Shown here one piece after another: positions 23,201-32,100 of a stretch of DNA of 64,000 nt. How positions within the stretch are numbered: position 1 is the stretch's first letter; each line of letters begins with the position of its first letter. Under the pieces are notes generated by a model. It was not told where the DNA came from, searched no databases, and saw only the letters and a program-made list of their open reading frames with translations. The position numbers and the translations under genes are program-made. Source of the DNA: Thauera sp. K11 (GTDB lineage: Bacteria > Pseudomonadota > Gammaproteobacteria > Burkholderiales > Rhodocyclaceae); the NCBI RefSeq assembly GCF_002354895.1, contig NZ_CP023439.1, forward strand, positions 4,774,001-4,838,000. Reading direction: 5' to 3'.

Positions 23201-26200
23201 GCAGCGCGACCGCGGTGGAGAACCCGTCCGGCACCATCGAAAGCGCGGGCGACATGCATCTCCGCGCGCTATCGCTGGAGAACACCGCCGATGCCGTCGA
23301 GACCGAGCGCCAGTTGATCTCGGGCGCCATCGCGGTGCGCTGCTTCGACTGCTCGAACGACCACTACACGGTCGACTACTACGTCCGGGAGACCTACCAG
23401 AGCGGCGTCCAGGCCGAGGCGCCAGCCAGCCTCACCGCGGGCGGCCATTTCGATTTCGTGGGCGGGACCTTCGTCAACCGGCTCAGCACGGTCGCGGCCG
23501 GCGGCGACCTGAGCATCGACGCCGCGCAGTTCAGCAATGAAGGCGGGCTCAGCGGCACGATCGAGCGCACCCGCATCTACGGCGGGCACGACCAGGTCAA
23601 GGACGGCAGGGTCAAGCGCTTCGTCGAGGCCAACGTCGTGCCCTACAACCTGCGCAACAGCCCGGATTTCCCGAACGCCTATTACGTGGACGATGCCGGA
23701 AACCTACGCCTGGCGAAGGCTGAGGTGGTGGAGAAGGCCGTGTTGTCTCCAGATGTTGGATGGGTCCACTATCGCGAACTGATTTATAGCGACATGGAAA
23801 CAGGCCGGGTCCTGGACCGGTTGCAAGCCGCATCAATCAATTACTCGACGGGTTTTTCCGAATACTTGGAGCCTATTGTTCGTTGGGTGCGTCTCTCCGA
23901 GGGGCAGGCGATTCCCCTCTCCTCCCAATACGACCCCAACAACCTGCTCCCCCTTCCGGCCGACTTCGATTCGCTCATCCTGACCAGCGACGTCGAAGTG
24001 GCCACCGCCACCGGCGGCGGCCATGGGTACGCCGCGGTGATCCAGGCCGGCGGCAACGTGGCCATCGCCGCCAGCCAGAACCTGAACAACGGCGTCATCA
24101 ACGCCGGCACCGCCTCCCAGCCGGGCACCCGGCCCACGGTCGACACCACGCCCGCCGCAGTCGCGACCACCGTCGTCCAACTGAACCCGCAGCTTCCCCC
24201 CGACCTCGCCCAGCAGCAGGTCAATCCGCTGACGCTGCCCGGCTTCAGCCTGCCCAGCGGGCAGAATGGCCTGTTCCGCCTGAACGGCGAGGCCGGCCGC
24301 GACACCCGGGCGAGCGCCGCGCCGGCCGGGCAGGACTGGACCCTGTCCGGCGCCACGCTCGAACCGGTGCAGCGCGGCCCGGCCGTCCCCGGCGTGCAGG
24401 CCGGCGACGTGCGCCTGGGCGACCTGGCCGTGGGCGGCACCGCCTTGCCGGCCAGCAGTGCCCCGGTGCCGGGCACGCCGGCGCAGCCCCCTGCCGCCGA
24501 CAGCGGCACGCCCCTGCCGCGCGCCCAGGGCGTACCGGTCAATACCGTCTCGCAGCCGCACAAATACCTGATCGAAACCAACCCGGCCCTGACCGAACTC
24601 ACCGCGTTCCTCGGTTCCGACTACCTGCTGGGCCGGTTGGGCGAAGACGGCGACACGGCCTGGCGCCGCCTGGGCGACGGCCTGTACGAACAGCGGCTGG
24701 TCCAGCAGGCGGTGGTGGCGCGCACCGGGCAGCGCTTCCTGGCCGGCCTGGATTCGGACGAGGCGACCTACCGCTACCTGATGGACAACGCCCTCGCCAG
24801 CAAGGCGGCGCTGAACCTGTCGGTGGGCGTGAGCCTGACGGCTGGACAGGTGGCGGCGCTCACGCACGACATCGTGTGGCTCGAAACCGTCGAGGTCAAT
24901 GGCGAGCGCGTGCTGGCGCCGGTGCTGTACCTGGCGCAGGCCGAAGGCCGGCTGGGCCCCACGGGGGCGCTGATCCAGGGGCAGAACCTGGACCTGATCG
25001 CCGGCGGCACGCTCGCCAACCGCGGCACGCTGAGGGCGACCGGGGACCTGTCGGCGTCAGCCACGACGGTGCTCAACGCCGGACTGATGGAAGCGGGCGA
25101 GCGGTTGTCGGTGCTGGGCGGGGACAGCGTGGCCAACACCCGCGGCGGCATCCTCGCCGGGCGCGACGTGGACGTCACCGCGCTGGACGGCGACCTCATC
25201 AACGAGCGCACCGTCACCCACGTCGACGGCACGGCCAGCCGCCTCACCTTCACCGTCGGGCTGGCCGACTCGGCCGCGCGCATCGAAGCGCTGGGCAGCC
25301 TGTCGCTGTCGGCCGGGCGCGATCTCTACAACCTGGGGGGCGTGATCTCGGCGATCGCCGACCTGGACCTGTCGGCGGGCCGCGACCTCGTCATCGCCGC
25401 GGCGGAGGAACGCGACGACAGCCTGCTGCGCACCAGGCGGCGCACGCACCGGATCGAAAGCGTGACCCAGTACGGCGGCGCGGTGAGCGCCGGCGGCGAT
25501 CTCACCGCGGTGGCGGGCCAGGACCTGTCGGTGATCGGCAGCCGGGTCGAGGCCGGGGGCGACGCGACGCTGCTGGCCGGGAACGACCTGACGCTGTCCT
25601 CGGCGGCCGACGCGTCGCACGAGGACGAACGCGACAGGCGCCGCGGCAAGAAGCTTCATCAGGCAACGCGCACGGTGCGCCAGCAGGCCGCCGAGGTCGA
25701 GGCCGGGGGTGATCTCACGCTGGCGGCCGGGCAGGACCTGACGCTGGTGGCCAGCACCGCGAGCGCGGGCCGGGAAGCCTACCTCTACGCCGGCCGCGAC
25801 GTCGCGCTGCTGGCGCAGACGGATCAGGACGCGTTCCTCTACGACAAGAAGTCGAAAGGCGGTTTCGGCAGCAGGCGCACGCGGCATGACGAAGTGAACG
25901 TCGTCACGCAGGTGGGCAGCAGCGTTTCCGCCGGCACGGATCTGACGGTGGAGAGCGGCGGCGACCAGCGTTACCAAGTGGCGAACCTGAAGAGCGGCCA
26001 AGACCTCACGCTGGATGCCGGCGGCGGGATTGCCTTCGAGGGTGCGAAGGACTTCGAGCAGGCGATCCACGAGAAGAGCGACAGCGATTGGGCGTGGACC
26101 TCGGCCAAGGGCAAGGGCAAGACGGACGAGACGCTGCGCCAGAGCGAACTGATCGCCGGGGGCGAACTGGCGATCCGTGCCGCGGAAAAGATCCGCATCG

Positions 26201-27978
26201 ACGTTCCGGAGGTCAATGCGCACAGCGTGAGCCAGACCATCGACGCGCTGGTGCAGGCCGAACCGCAACTGGCGTGGCTCAAGGAGATGGAGCGCCGCGG
26301 CGACATCGACTGGCAGCGGGTGAAGGAGGTGCACGAGCGCTTCCAGTACAGCCAGTCGGGCATGGGGCCGGGGCTGACGCTGGTGACGGCGATCGTGGTG
26401 ACGGCGCTGACGTGGGGGACGGTGAGTGCCTGGCTCGGCACGGGGGCGGCGGCCGGCAGCGCGATGGTCGCGGCGGTGCCGGCCACCGCCACCGCGGCGG
26501 GGGTGTCCGCCGGTTGGGCCAATGCCGCACTGACGGCCACGGTGACCTCGATGGCGAGCAACGCAGCCATCCACACCCTCAACAGCGGCGGCGACCTGGG
26601 CAAGGCGCTGGAGAACACCTTCTCCGAGCGCGCCATGAAGGGCTACCTGACCAGCGCGGTGGTGGCCGGCCTCATGACCGGGTTGGTCGACCGCTATTTC
26701 AAGGGCGAGGGCGGCAGCGGCGCGGGGGTGGAGGGGGATGTCTCGCAGGCCGGGCAGGCCACGGCCAGTACCAGCGCGTCCGGTTTCAACCTCGATACGG
26801 CGGCGGGCATCGGCCAGTTCGCGGCCTACCAGGGCACGCGTGCCCTGGTTTCGGCCGGGGTGGATACGGCGATCAACGGCGGGAACTTCGAGGAGAAGCT
26901 CGGTGCGGCCCTGACCTTGGCGGCCGTCCACACGGTCTCGGCGGTGGCGTTCCACGAGATCGGCGATCTGAAGCTGCAGGACGGCTCGATCGAGAAGGTC
27001 GCGGTGAAAGCGCTGGTGGGCGGGCTCATCAGCCAGGCGGCCACCGGGGACTTCGCCACCGGCGCGCTGGCGGCCGGCGCCAACGAGGCGCTGGTCAAGC
27101 ATCTGGCCGACCTGGCCGACCACGACCCGCAACTGACCGGCATGGCCTCGCAACTGGTGGGGGCGGTGTCGTCGGCGATCTCCGGCGGCGATCCGAATCT
27201 GGCTTCGAATATTGCGCTATCCGACACGCAGTACAACTATTTGAGTCACCAGGAAACAGACCAATTGTTGAAAGGTTTGCGCGAGTGCGGTGGCGACAAC
27301 AATTGCAAGGATATTCTGTTGAAAGATGCGATCGCATTGAGCAGCAGTCGCAGTCCCCACGAATTGCTTGATCCTTCGCTGAACAGGGATGCAGCCTTTG
27401 CGGAACAGATGCTGCAATGGGCCGCCAGCGGTCTGGATTACGGCATGATCTCGCAGCGCCGTTTGAACGAATTGGCCAGCATCAACGCCGATCACCGGAG
27501 CGTGGCGGACAATACGCCGGTATTGACCTCCGGCACCAATCAGGAGGCCATCAACCAGCAAACTATGCTTAATAGCTGGCACTATGGACAGTCAGCTAGC
27601 TTGTCCGAAGGCTGGCTCGCAGCGGGGCCTGGAAGCGTCGCGGGAGCGGGTTTGCGTTTGCTCGGATATGGCGTATCGCCGGTGATGCAGGCATTTGGAA
27701 CGACCAGCCAAGCCATGACGAATGCTCTGCAGGCTGAGGTGCAACTGCTGCGATTTGGATATCAAAATTATGTAATACCTGCCGCAATGAGCACATCTGT
27801 TTGGCTGACAAACCCTACAAATGTACAGAATGTTGCTGATTTCGTGCTTTCGGTTACTAACTGGGATCCTTCCCCTCCTACGTCAGCTTGGGGCTTGACA
27901 GGTACGTTGATTAACTCTCCAAATACCCCGATGGAGATATGGAATCAAATAAATAAGAGCTTAGAGAAAGAGAAATGA
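17224..27978 (+). CDS. cdiA: CdiA: contact-dependent growth inhibition effector, filamentous haemagglutinin type
   Basis: This giant two-partner-secretion exoprotein has about 3,584 residues. A signal sequence comes first (A-W-V-L-S-A-T-L-V-M-N-P-L-G-P-A-L-A-Q), then the TPS domain (about 30-290, with N-G-V-P-V-V-D-I and H-N-R-F-T-D-Y-N-V). Hundreds of L-D-N-R-G-G-type haemagglutinin repeats run to about 2030. A non-repetitive block at about 2033-2260, with C-F-D-C, may be the receptor-binding region. More repeats follow to about 2980, then a hydrophobic pretoxin region. The conserved part ends at S-D-T-Q-Y-N (residue 3338). The last 246 residues are the toxin, of no family I recognise, encoded by AT-richer DNA. 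Starts at 17125 and 17038 are possible. No cdiB is nearby. Confidence 0.93.
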   Translation: MPMNLPSPARSALAWVLSATLVMNPLGPALAQVTAAGGGTTVGAAGNGVPVVDIAAPNARGLSHNRFTDYNVGRAGLILNNAPGATQPTQLGGLIVGNARLGGTAASLIVNEVTGGRPSTLAGYTEIAGPAARLVVANPWGLACNGCGFLNTPRVTLTTGTPRIEDGRLAGFRVEGGEIAIEGAGLNAGNLDQFDLVTRSARINAALHAQRLNLVTGRNDVAADALSATALAPDGTPPLFALDSTALGGMYAGSIVLLGTEAGVGVRLAGDMAASAGDIRIDAAGRLTIKDAAATAGIAARAASLETQGRLYAGTQLDLAATGDLTNLHTLAARDAVVLASGGTLANPGHVEAGVNPDDSRNAGGDLRLSGQNVRNSGSLLASRDLQADAGQTLDNRDGRLVADRHATVAAARLDNDRGRLTAAERLTLAAGHITNAAGRIAGGGPLAVRASGLIQQDGELYSQRTLTLDLDGGDLDNDGGLISAPESLVLEHLGAVRNRGGEISSVAGFMLAAARLDNAQGRVLSGAGLVLRLDGLLANAHGLIRADGLELAAARLDNAGGTLASDGALGIRLAARDGLDGSLDNTGGLIAGDAAVEIAAARLDNRQGRIEGQGTLALDTGLLDNTGGSLVGLGRVTLAAGHITNAAGRIASGGPLAVRASGLDQPGGELYSQRTLTLDLDGGDLDNDGALINAAGALTLKNLGAVRNRGGEISSVAGFMLAAAGLDNAQGRLLSGAGLVLRLDDLLGNAHGLIRADSLELAAARADNAAGRIASRGDLAAAIGELRQADGELLAEGALTLTGHLLDNRGGRVAANGGLWLAIDAIDNRGGDLSTRSAAAIQARRLDNGDAGHLLAAGLDLDVLHLLNRNQGLIHGRDAARVTGARLDNDGGTLAGGTALTVDLAAVASDATLDGRLNNAGGRLDSDGTLTLSAVRIDNLGGTLSSAGDLRVSASGALSNAGGYLLTDAALRLRSAGLDNREGRIAAKGALDLGTGAVDNTRGHLTAGGRLDLVAGALTNTAGRIASAGPLALSASGLLQPGGELFSQRTLTLDLHGGDLDNDDGLIRAPDVLVLQHLGAVRNRGGEIASAAGFELAATALDNAQGRLLSEAGLALRIDGRLGNAHGLISASRLALAAGRLDNAGGTLHARGELGLTVAGALDNRAGGLIQAGQGLDLAAGHLDNRGGRLLAGQSLDAVVADTLDNRDGGLVNSQGGLALGAAHLDSSAGGEVSAKGDMQLSLGTLVQQHGVLIGEAALGLVLGAGGLDNQGGLIGSRGALALASLGALDNRGGEISGLGALTVSAPTLDNRAGRLISRDRLALALGDTDNQGGLLSGWLGLVLTGGDLDNRQFGTVSSRSGDLALTLAGELLNSGQGALAAAGRLELAAAGVDNREQGLLSSGAGQRLTVDDTLDNRGGQIDSGAALALAAARLDNRGGLVLSAQALEVTGGAVDNAGGRISAAAAARLGLSGAFGNAGGQLASGGPLAITAGALDNRGGTLASRSTLDLDAATLDNTAGGTLAANGALGLAVAGLLDNRDDGLIDSRDATVHLAAGALDNAGGTLQGQGDLALVLGGDLRNAGGTVVSRTGDVDVRATHLDNRQGTLASIEGWVRTVLSGGLNNGEGGLIQGERLALAAGTLSNDGGRIHALGGDARLSAAALDNRHGVLYARDTLRFAGGAVDNRGGRLGAGAIALLLSGALDNRQGLVESGGTLAVTGTDVDNQGGQLRALGTEGETSFRLSGSLDNRDGALETANADLTLAVGDLANEGGSLLHAGEGELRLAPAQIAQAGGTLVTRGGLDIVADTWHNRSVLQAARLRLDVGTLSQSAGGQLLATESFTGSGADWTHDGLIASDGTLSLTLTGGYGGSGRLTSLGTLSLAAARLDLTDMASIAGGGQAVLALGGQADNRGRITAAGDMALSAAALTNRGTLGSAGRLTLSTPALLNEGGLIFSGGDMALQVGRFTNRHADVYSLGDLGIASVDGSGSATAVENPSGTIESAGDMHLRALSLENTADAVETERQLISGAIAVRCFDCSNDHYTVDYYVRETYQSGVQAEAPASLTAGGHFDFVGGTFVNRLSTVAAGGDLSIDAAQFSNEGGLSGTIERTRIYGGHDQVKDGRVKRFVEANVVPYNLRNSPDFPNAYYVDDAGNLRLAKAEVVEKAVLSPDVGWVHYRELIYSDMETGRVLDRLQAASINYSTGFSEYLEPIVRWVRLSEGQAIPLSSQYDPNNLLPLPADFDSLILTSDVEVATATGGGHGYAAVIQAGGNVAIAASQNLNNGVINAGTASQPGTRPTVDTTPAAVATTVVQLNPQLPPDLAQQQVNPLTLPGFSLPSGQNGLFRLNGEAGRDTRASAAPAGQDWTLSGATLEPVQRGPAVPGVQAGDVRLGDLAVGGTALPASSAPVPGTPAQPPAADSGTPLPRAQGVPVNTVSQPHKYLIETNPALTELTAFLGSDYLLGRLGEDGDTAWRRLGDGLYEQRLVQQAVVARTGQRFLAGLDSDEATYRYLMDNALASKAALNLSVGVSLTAGQVAALTHDIVWLETVEVNGERVLAPVLYLAQAEGRLGPTGALIQGQNLDLIAGGTLANRGTLRATGDLSASATTVLNAGLMEAGERLSVLGGDSVANTRGGILAGRDVDVTALDGDLINERTVTHVDGTASRLTFTVGLADSAARIEALGSLSLSAGRDLYNLGGVISAIADLDLSAGRDLVIAAAEERDDSLLRTRRRTHRIESVTQYGGAVSAGGDLTAVAGQDLSVIGSRVEAGGDATLLAGNDLTLSSAADASHEDERDRRRGKKLHQATRTVRQQAAEVEAGGDLTLAAGQDLTLVASTASAGREAYLYAGRDVALLAQTDQDAFLYDKKSKGGFGSRRTRHDEVNVVTQVGSSVSAGTDLTVESGGDQRYQVANLKSGQDLTLDAGGGIAFEGAKDFEQAIHEKSDSDWAWTSAKGKGKTDETLRQSELIAGGELAIRAAEKIRIDVPEVNAHSVSQTIDALVQAEPQLAWLKEMERRGDIDWQRVKEVHERFQYSQSGMGPGLTLVTAIVVTALTWGTVSAWLGTGAAAGSAMVAAVPATATAAGVSAGWANAALTATVTSMASNAAIHTLNSGGDLGKALENTFSERAMKGYLTSAVVAGLMTGLVDRYFKGEGGSGAGVEGDVSQAGQATASTSASGFNLDTAAGIGQFAAYQGTRALVSAGVDTAINGGNFEEKLGAALTLAAVHTVSAVAFHEIGDLKLQDGSIEKVAVKALVGGLISQAATGDFATGALAAGANEALVKHLADLADHDPQLTGMASQLVGAVSSAISGGDPNLASNIALSDTQYNYLSHQETDQLLKGLRECGGDNNCKDILLKDAIALSSSRSPHELLDPSLNRDAAFAEQMLQWAASGLDYGMISQRRLNELASINADHRSVADNTPVLTSGTNQEAINQQTMLNSWHYGQSASLSEGWLAAGPGSVAGAGLRLLGYGVSPVMQAFGTTSQAMTNALQAEVQLLRFGYQNYVIPAAMSTSVWLTNPTNVQNVADFVLSVTNWDPSPPTSAWGLTGTLINSPNTPMEIWNQINKSLEKEK
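24550..27237 (+). repeat. CDI conserved block, copy 1 (inside full-length cdiA)
   Basis: This block encodes the second haemagglutinin repeat region and the pretoxin domain. It is repeated at 33073-35736 (copy 3, more diverged in the pretoxin part), and its portion 25002-27237 is repeated at 29264-31499 (copy 2, same length, nearly identical). All copies end at the S-D-T-Q-Y-N codons. Confidence 0.95.
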
Positions 27979-28220
27979 TGCTATTGAAAAAGATGGTTTT
28001 AATAATTCTGATGATTGCAGGAGGAGTTTTGTTTCTTGCCAGTATGTATGCAATGTTTAATTATGATCTTCCATGGGCTACTAAGAAATGGGGGTATGAA
28101 AAACCGGGCCCATGGTTTCTTGGTGTTATCGGCCTAGTAGTGGCTGGGTGGTCTTTTATTGAGTTTCGTATGCTTGAAAGGCGAGAAGAAGGGTGTGTTA
28201 ATTCGATCGATGAGGATTAG
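27975..28220 (+). CDS. Probable CdiI immunity protein, two membrane helices
   Basis: The start ATG overlaps the cdiA stop (ATGA), the classic coupling of a toxin and its immunity gene. The 81-residue product has two hydrophobic helices (about 6-26, L-I-I-L-M-I-A-G-G-V-L-F-L-A-S, and about 48-63, W-F-L-G-V-I-G-L-V-V-A-G-W-S-F-I) joined by a short hydrophilic loop. It ends in a charged tail (E-R-R-E-E-G). It is AT-rich compared with flanking genes. A membrane-embedded immunity protein suggests the cognate toxin acts on or through the inner membrane. The family is not recognised; immunity function is inferred from position. Confidence 0.7.
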   Translation: MMLLKKMVLIILMIAGGVLFLASMYAMFNYDLPWATKKWGYEKPGPWFLGVIGLVVAGWSFIEFRMLERREEGCVNSIDED

Positions 28221-28253
28221 AAAAAGCATTTGACCTGCATGCAAGAGTACGTA

Positions 28254-28676
28254 ATGCAAAAAGAAGAGTTGGCAAAAGCAGCGCTAAAGCTTAGGGAAGT
28301 ACTGCATGTAGCCCGTGAGGACTTTTTGAAGAGAGGGTATCCAGGAAGTGCCGAATGTGTTGATTACGCGCTGGAATTGCTGAATCCTATTCTGGATTTA
28401 TGTATTTCAAATGAGTTGGAAGAACCTTTTGACTTTTTTGGATATATGGTGAGGAACATGCGAGATCAATTTTGGATACCCTATGATGATCCACATTGGC
28501 GCCGCCTTTGTGATTTGGGGCGGGGGGGATTAACACACAAAGATTTTCTTGAAAGCAATTTCGCTAAACAAAAAATAATGCCAAAACAATTGCGTATACC
28601 GCAAAAGGTTGAGTATCAACCCGGCGAGTCCCAGCAGGAGAGGGTCAAGAGAGAATTGAAGTTCAAGGAGAAATAA
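28254..28676 (+). CDS. Small protein in immunity position, unknown family
   Basis: This soluble, charged protein of about 140 residues has no signal peptide. It opens with a helical segment (E-E-L-A-K-A-A-L-K-L-R-E-V-L), has a Trp/Asp-rich middle (F-W-I-P-Y-D-D-P-H-W-R-R-L) and a Lys-rich tail. The DNA is AT-rich like other immunity genes here. It lies 33 bases past the first immunity gene on the same strand. ATG 28254 has AAGAG 6 bases upstream; TTG 28230 and ATG 28239 are alternatives. It could be a second immunity protein for the main toxin or a leftover from a lost toxin module. I do not recognise the family. Confidence 0.55.
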   Translation: MQKEELAKAALKLREVLHVAREDFLKRGYPGSAECVDYALELLNPILDLCISNELEEPFDFFGYMVRNMRDQFWIPYDDPHWRRLCDLGRGGLTHKDFLESNFAKQKIMPKQLRIPQKVEYQPGESQQERVKRELKFKEK

Positions 28677-28804
28677 TGGAACTAGCCACGATCTCGCCCC
28701 GGAGGGGAGAGGGATTGAGTACCCGGTTGGGGTGAAATTCGTGGTTATTGGGAGCCCGGTTTAAGAAAAAAATGAATTCTTGAAAGCGCAAGGAGAAAAC
28801 ATTG

Positions 28805-29098
28805 ATGGTAACGACAGACGACAAACCGAACGACACGCCGAAGCGATCGAAGTCCAAGAGGACGCCTGCGCTCTGCTTCAAGACGGGCGAGGACGTGCGT
28901 GAAGCACGTCGCAGGCTTGGCATGAATCAAGTGGCGTTCTGGGGGGTGCTCGGCGTGACCCAATCGGCGGGTTCGCGCTACGAGTCCGGCCGCAACATTC
29001 CCAAGCCGGTCCAGATATTGCTGCACGTGGCCTACGCGACGGAAAGGCAGACGGAGGTCTTTCTCGACCACCTGCGTCCCAATCGCTCGCGCGATTGA
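28805..29098 (+). CDS. XRE-like helix-turn-helix regulator
   Basis: This 97-residue protein has a Lys/Arg-rich N-terminus and one helix-turn-helix of the Cro/C1 type: V-R-E-A-R-R-R-L-G-M-N-Q-V-A-F-W-G-V-L-G-V-T with S-R-Y-E-S-G-R-N-I-P following (about 32-65). AAGGAG lies 9 bases before ATG 28805; the TTG just before it is less likely. It sits between the first immunity gene and orphan module 2. Such small regulators occur on mobile islands; a role in controlling the CDI genes is possible but not shown. Confidence 0.75.
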   Translation: MVTTDDKPNDTPKRSKSKRTPALCFKTGEDVREARRRLGMNQVAFWGVLGVTQSAGSRYESGRNIPKPVQILLHVAYATERQTEVFLDHLRPNRSRD

Positions 29099-29163
29099 AT
29101 CCGCCAGGGTGGGGGAATTCAGTGCAGGGGGCTTGTTTCGGTCCTGATGGGTTCGCCCCTCGA

Positions 29164-29180
29164 CCTGCATGATTCTCGCC
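29164..29180 (+). repeat. 17-bp direct repeat, left copy
   Basis: CCTGCATGATTCTCGCC occurs here and again at 38281-38297 in the same orientation. Homology to the full-length cdiA starts at the very next base (29181). The pair brackets the 9.1 kb holding orphan modules 2 to 4. Confidence 0.85.
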
Positions 29181-32100
29181 AACCGCAGCATCCGGATCGG
29201 CGCCGGCGCCATTGACCTTCACCTGTCCGGCGCGCTGGACAACCGCCAGGGCATCGCCGGGAGCGGCGGCACGCTCGCCAACCGCGGCACGCTGAGGGCG
29301 ACCGGGGACCTGTCGGCCGTGGCGGACACGGTGGCGAACGCCGGGCTGATGGAAGCGGGCGAGCGGCTGTCGGTGCTGGGCGGGGACAGCGTGGTCAACA
29401 CCCGCGGCGGCATCCTCGCCGGGCGCGACGTGGACGTCACCGCGCTGGACGGCGACCTCATCAACGAGCGCACCGTCACCCACGTCGACGGCACGGCCAG
29501 CCGCCTCACCTTCACCCTCGGGCTGGCCGACTCGGCCGCGCGCATCGAAGCGCTGGGCAGCCTGTCGCTGTCGGCCGGGCGCGATCTCTACAACCTGGGG
29601 GGCGTGATCTCGGCGATCGCCGACCTGGACCTGTCGGCGGGCCGCGACCTCGTCATCGCCGCGGCGGAGGAACGCGACGACAGCCTGCTGCGCACCAGGC
29701 GGCGCACGCACCGGATCGAAAGCGTGACCCAGTACGGCGGCGCGGTGAGCGCCGGCGGCGACCTCACCGCGGTGGCGGGCCAGGACCTGGCGGTGATCGG
29801 CAGCCGGGTCGAGGCCGGGGGCGACGCGACGCTGCTGGCCGGGAACGACCTGACGCTGTCCTCGGCGGCCGACGCGTCGCACGAGGACGAACGCGACAGG
29901 CGCCGCGGCAAGAAGCTACATCAGGAAACGCGCACGGTGCGCCAGCAGGCCGCCGAGGTCGAGGCCGGGGGTGATCTCACGCTGGCGGCCGGGCAGGACC
30001 TGACGCTGATGGCCAGCACCGCGAGCGCGGGGCGGGAAGCCTACCTCTACGCCGGCCGCGACGTCGCGCTGCTGGCGCAGACGGATCAGGACGCGTTCCT
30101 CTACGACAAGAAGTCGAAAGGCGGTTTCGGCAGCAGGCGCACGCGGCATGACGAAGTGAACGTCGTCACGCAGGTGGGCAGCCGGATCGAAGCCGGCACC
30201 GATCTGACGGTGGAAAGCGGCGGCGACCAGCGCTACCAGGTGGCCAAGCTGAAGAGCGGCGCCGACCTCACGCTGGATGCCGGCGGCGGGATCGCCTTCG
30301 AGGGCGCGAAGGACCTCGAGCAGGCGATCCACGAGAAGAGCGACAGCGATTGGGCATGGACCTCGGCCCGGGGCAAGGGCAAGACCGACGAGACGCTGCG
30401 CCAGAGCGAACTGATCGCCGGGGGCGAACTGGCGATCCGTGCCGCGGAAAAGATCCGCATCGACGTTCCGGAGGTCAATGCGCACAGCGTGAGCCAGACC
30501 ATCGACGCGCTGGTGCAGGCCGAACCGCAACTGGCGTGGCTCAAGGAGATGGAGCGCCGCGGCGACATCGACTGGCAGCGGGTGAAGGAGGTGCACGAGC
30601 GCTTCCAGTACAGCCAGTCGGGCATGGGGCCGGGGCTGACGCTGGTGACGGCGATCGTGGTGACGGCGCTGACGTGGGGGACGGTGAGTGCCTGGCTCGG
30701 CACGGGGGCGGCGGCCGGCAGCGCGATGGTCGCGGCGGTGCCGGCCACCGCCACCGCGGCGGGGGTGTCCGCCGGCTGGGCCAACGTCGTGCTGACGACG
30801 GTGGCGACCTCGGCCGCCTCGAACGCAGCCATCCACACCCTCAACAGCGGCGGCGACCTGGGCAAGGCGCTGGAGAACACCTTCTCCGAGCGCGCCATGA
30901 AGGGCTACCTGACCAGCGCGGTGGTGGCCGGCCTCATGACCGGGTTGGTCGACCGCTATTTCAAGGGCGAGGGCGGCAGCGGCGCGGGGGTGGAGGGGGA
31001 TGTCTCGCAGGCCGGGCAGGCCACGGCCAGTACCAGCGCGTCCGGTTTCAACCTCGATACGGCGGCGGGCATCGGCCAGTTCGCGGCCTACCAGGGCACG
31101 CGTGCCCTGGTTTCGGCCGGGGTGGATACGGCGATCAACGGCGGGAACTTCGAAGATAAGCTCGGCGCGGCCCTGACCTTGGCGGCCGTCCACACGGTCT
31201 CGGCGGTGGCGTTCCACGAGATCGGCGATCTGAAGCTGCAGGACGGCTCGATCGAGAAGGTCGCGGTGAAAGCGCTGGTGGGCGGGCTCATCAGCCAGGT
31301 AGCCACCGGGGACTTCGCCACCGGCGCGCTGGCGGCCGGCGCCAACGAGGCGCTGGTCAAGCATCTGGCCGACCTGGCCGACCACGACCCGCAACTGACC
31401 GGCATGGCCTCGCAACTGGTGGGGGCGGTGTCGTCGGCGATCTCGGGCGGCGATCCGAATCTCGCCTCGGACATCGCGCTATCCGACACGCAGTACAACC
31501 ACGAATTGCACAAGGACGCCGCCAAGGTAGCGGAGCAGGCGCTGGAACACTGCAAGAGTAGGCCGGAGCAATGCGATCCGAGTTTCGCGCGGCTGACGAC
31601 GGGGGATGTGCTGGCTGCAATGGAGGCTGAAGCACAGCACGGGGTCGGTTTCGAGAACGCCAAGCCGGAAGCCCTGGCCTTCGTCAACAACTACATGTTT
31701 GCGTTGTCTCCGGGGTTGAAGGACTTCTTGTATGTGCCGACCGAATCGGAACAGCAGCGGCTCGACACCGTGGAGAAGGCCGAACTTACGCTGGCCGGAG
31801 CCAGCCTTGTTGGAGGGCTGGTCGGTGCGGCGAAGAGTAGCGGCACAATATCAAGCTGGATCGCAAACCTTGTTGGCAAGAGTGGGGCGAACGCAGTTGT
31901 CGGCCTCGCTGATGATGCAGCAACGTTTGCGCTTTCTAATATAGGCCGTGTTGATCACTCTGCTAGACATTTGATTGATGCTGGCGTGATCACAGCGAAT
32001 TCCGGGTCAAAAGCTGCCCGGCAAGCGTTTCAAGAGATCGGGCAGAGCATTCTAACCAATCCAACAAGAACGTTTGATCACGTCATGGCTCAAGGGGGGC

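Noticed and set aside
17143..23259. Very long open frame of about 2,000 codons antisense to cdiA, and another in a second forward frame at 17025-22703
   Set aside because: These follow from the high GC and repeated codons of the haemagglutinin region. Their translations are low complexity with no start signals or domains, while the cdiA frame has TPS and repeat domains.
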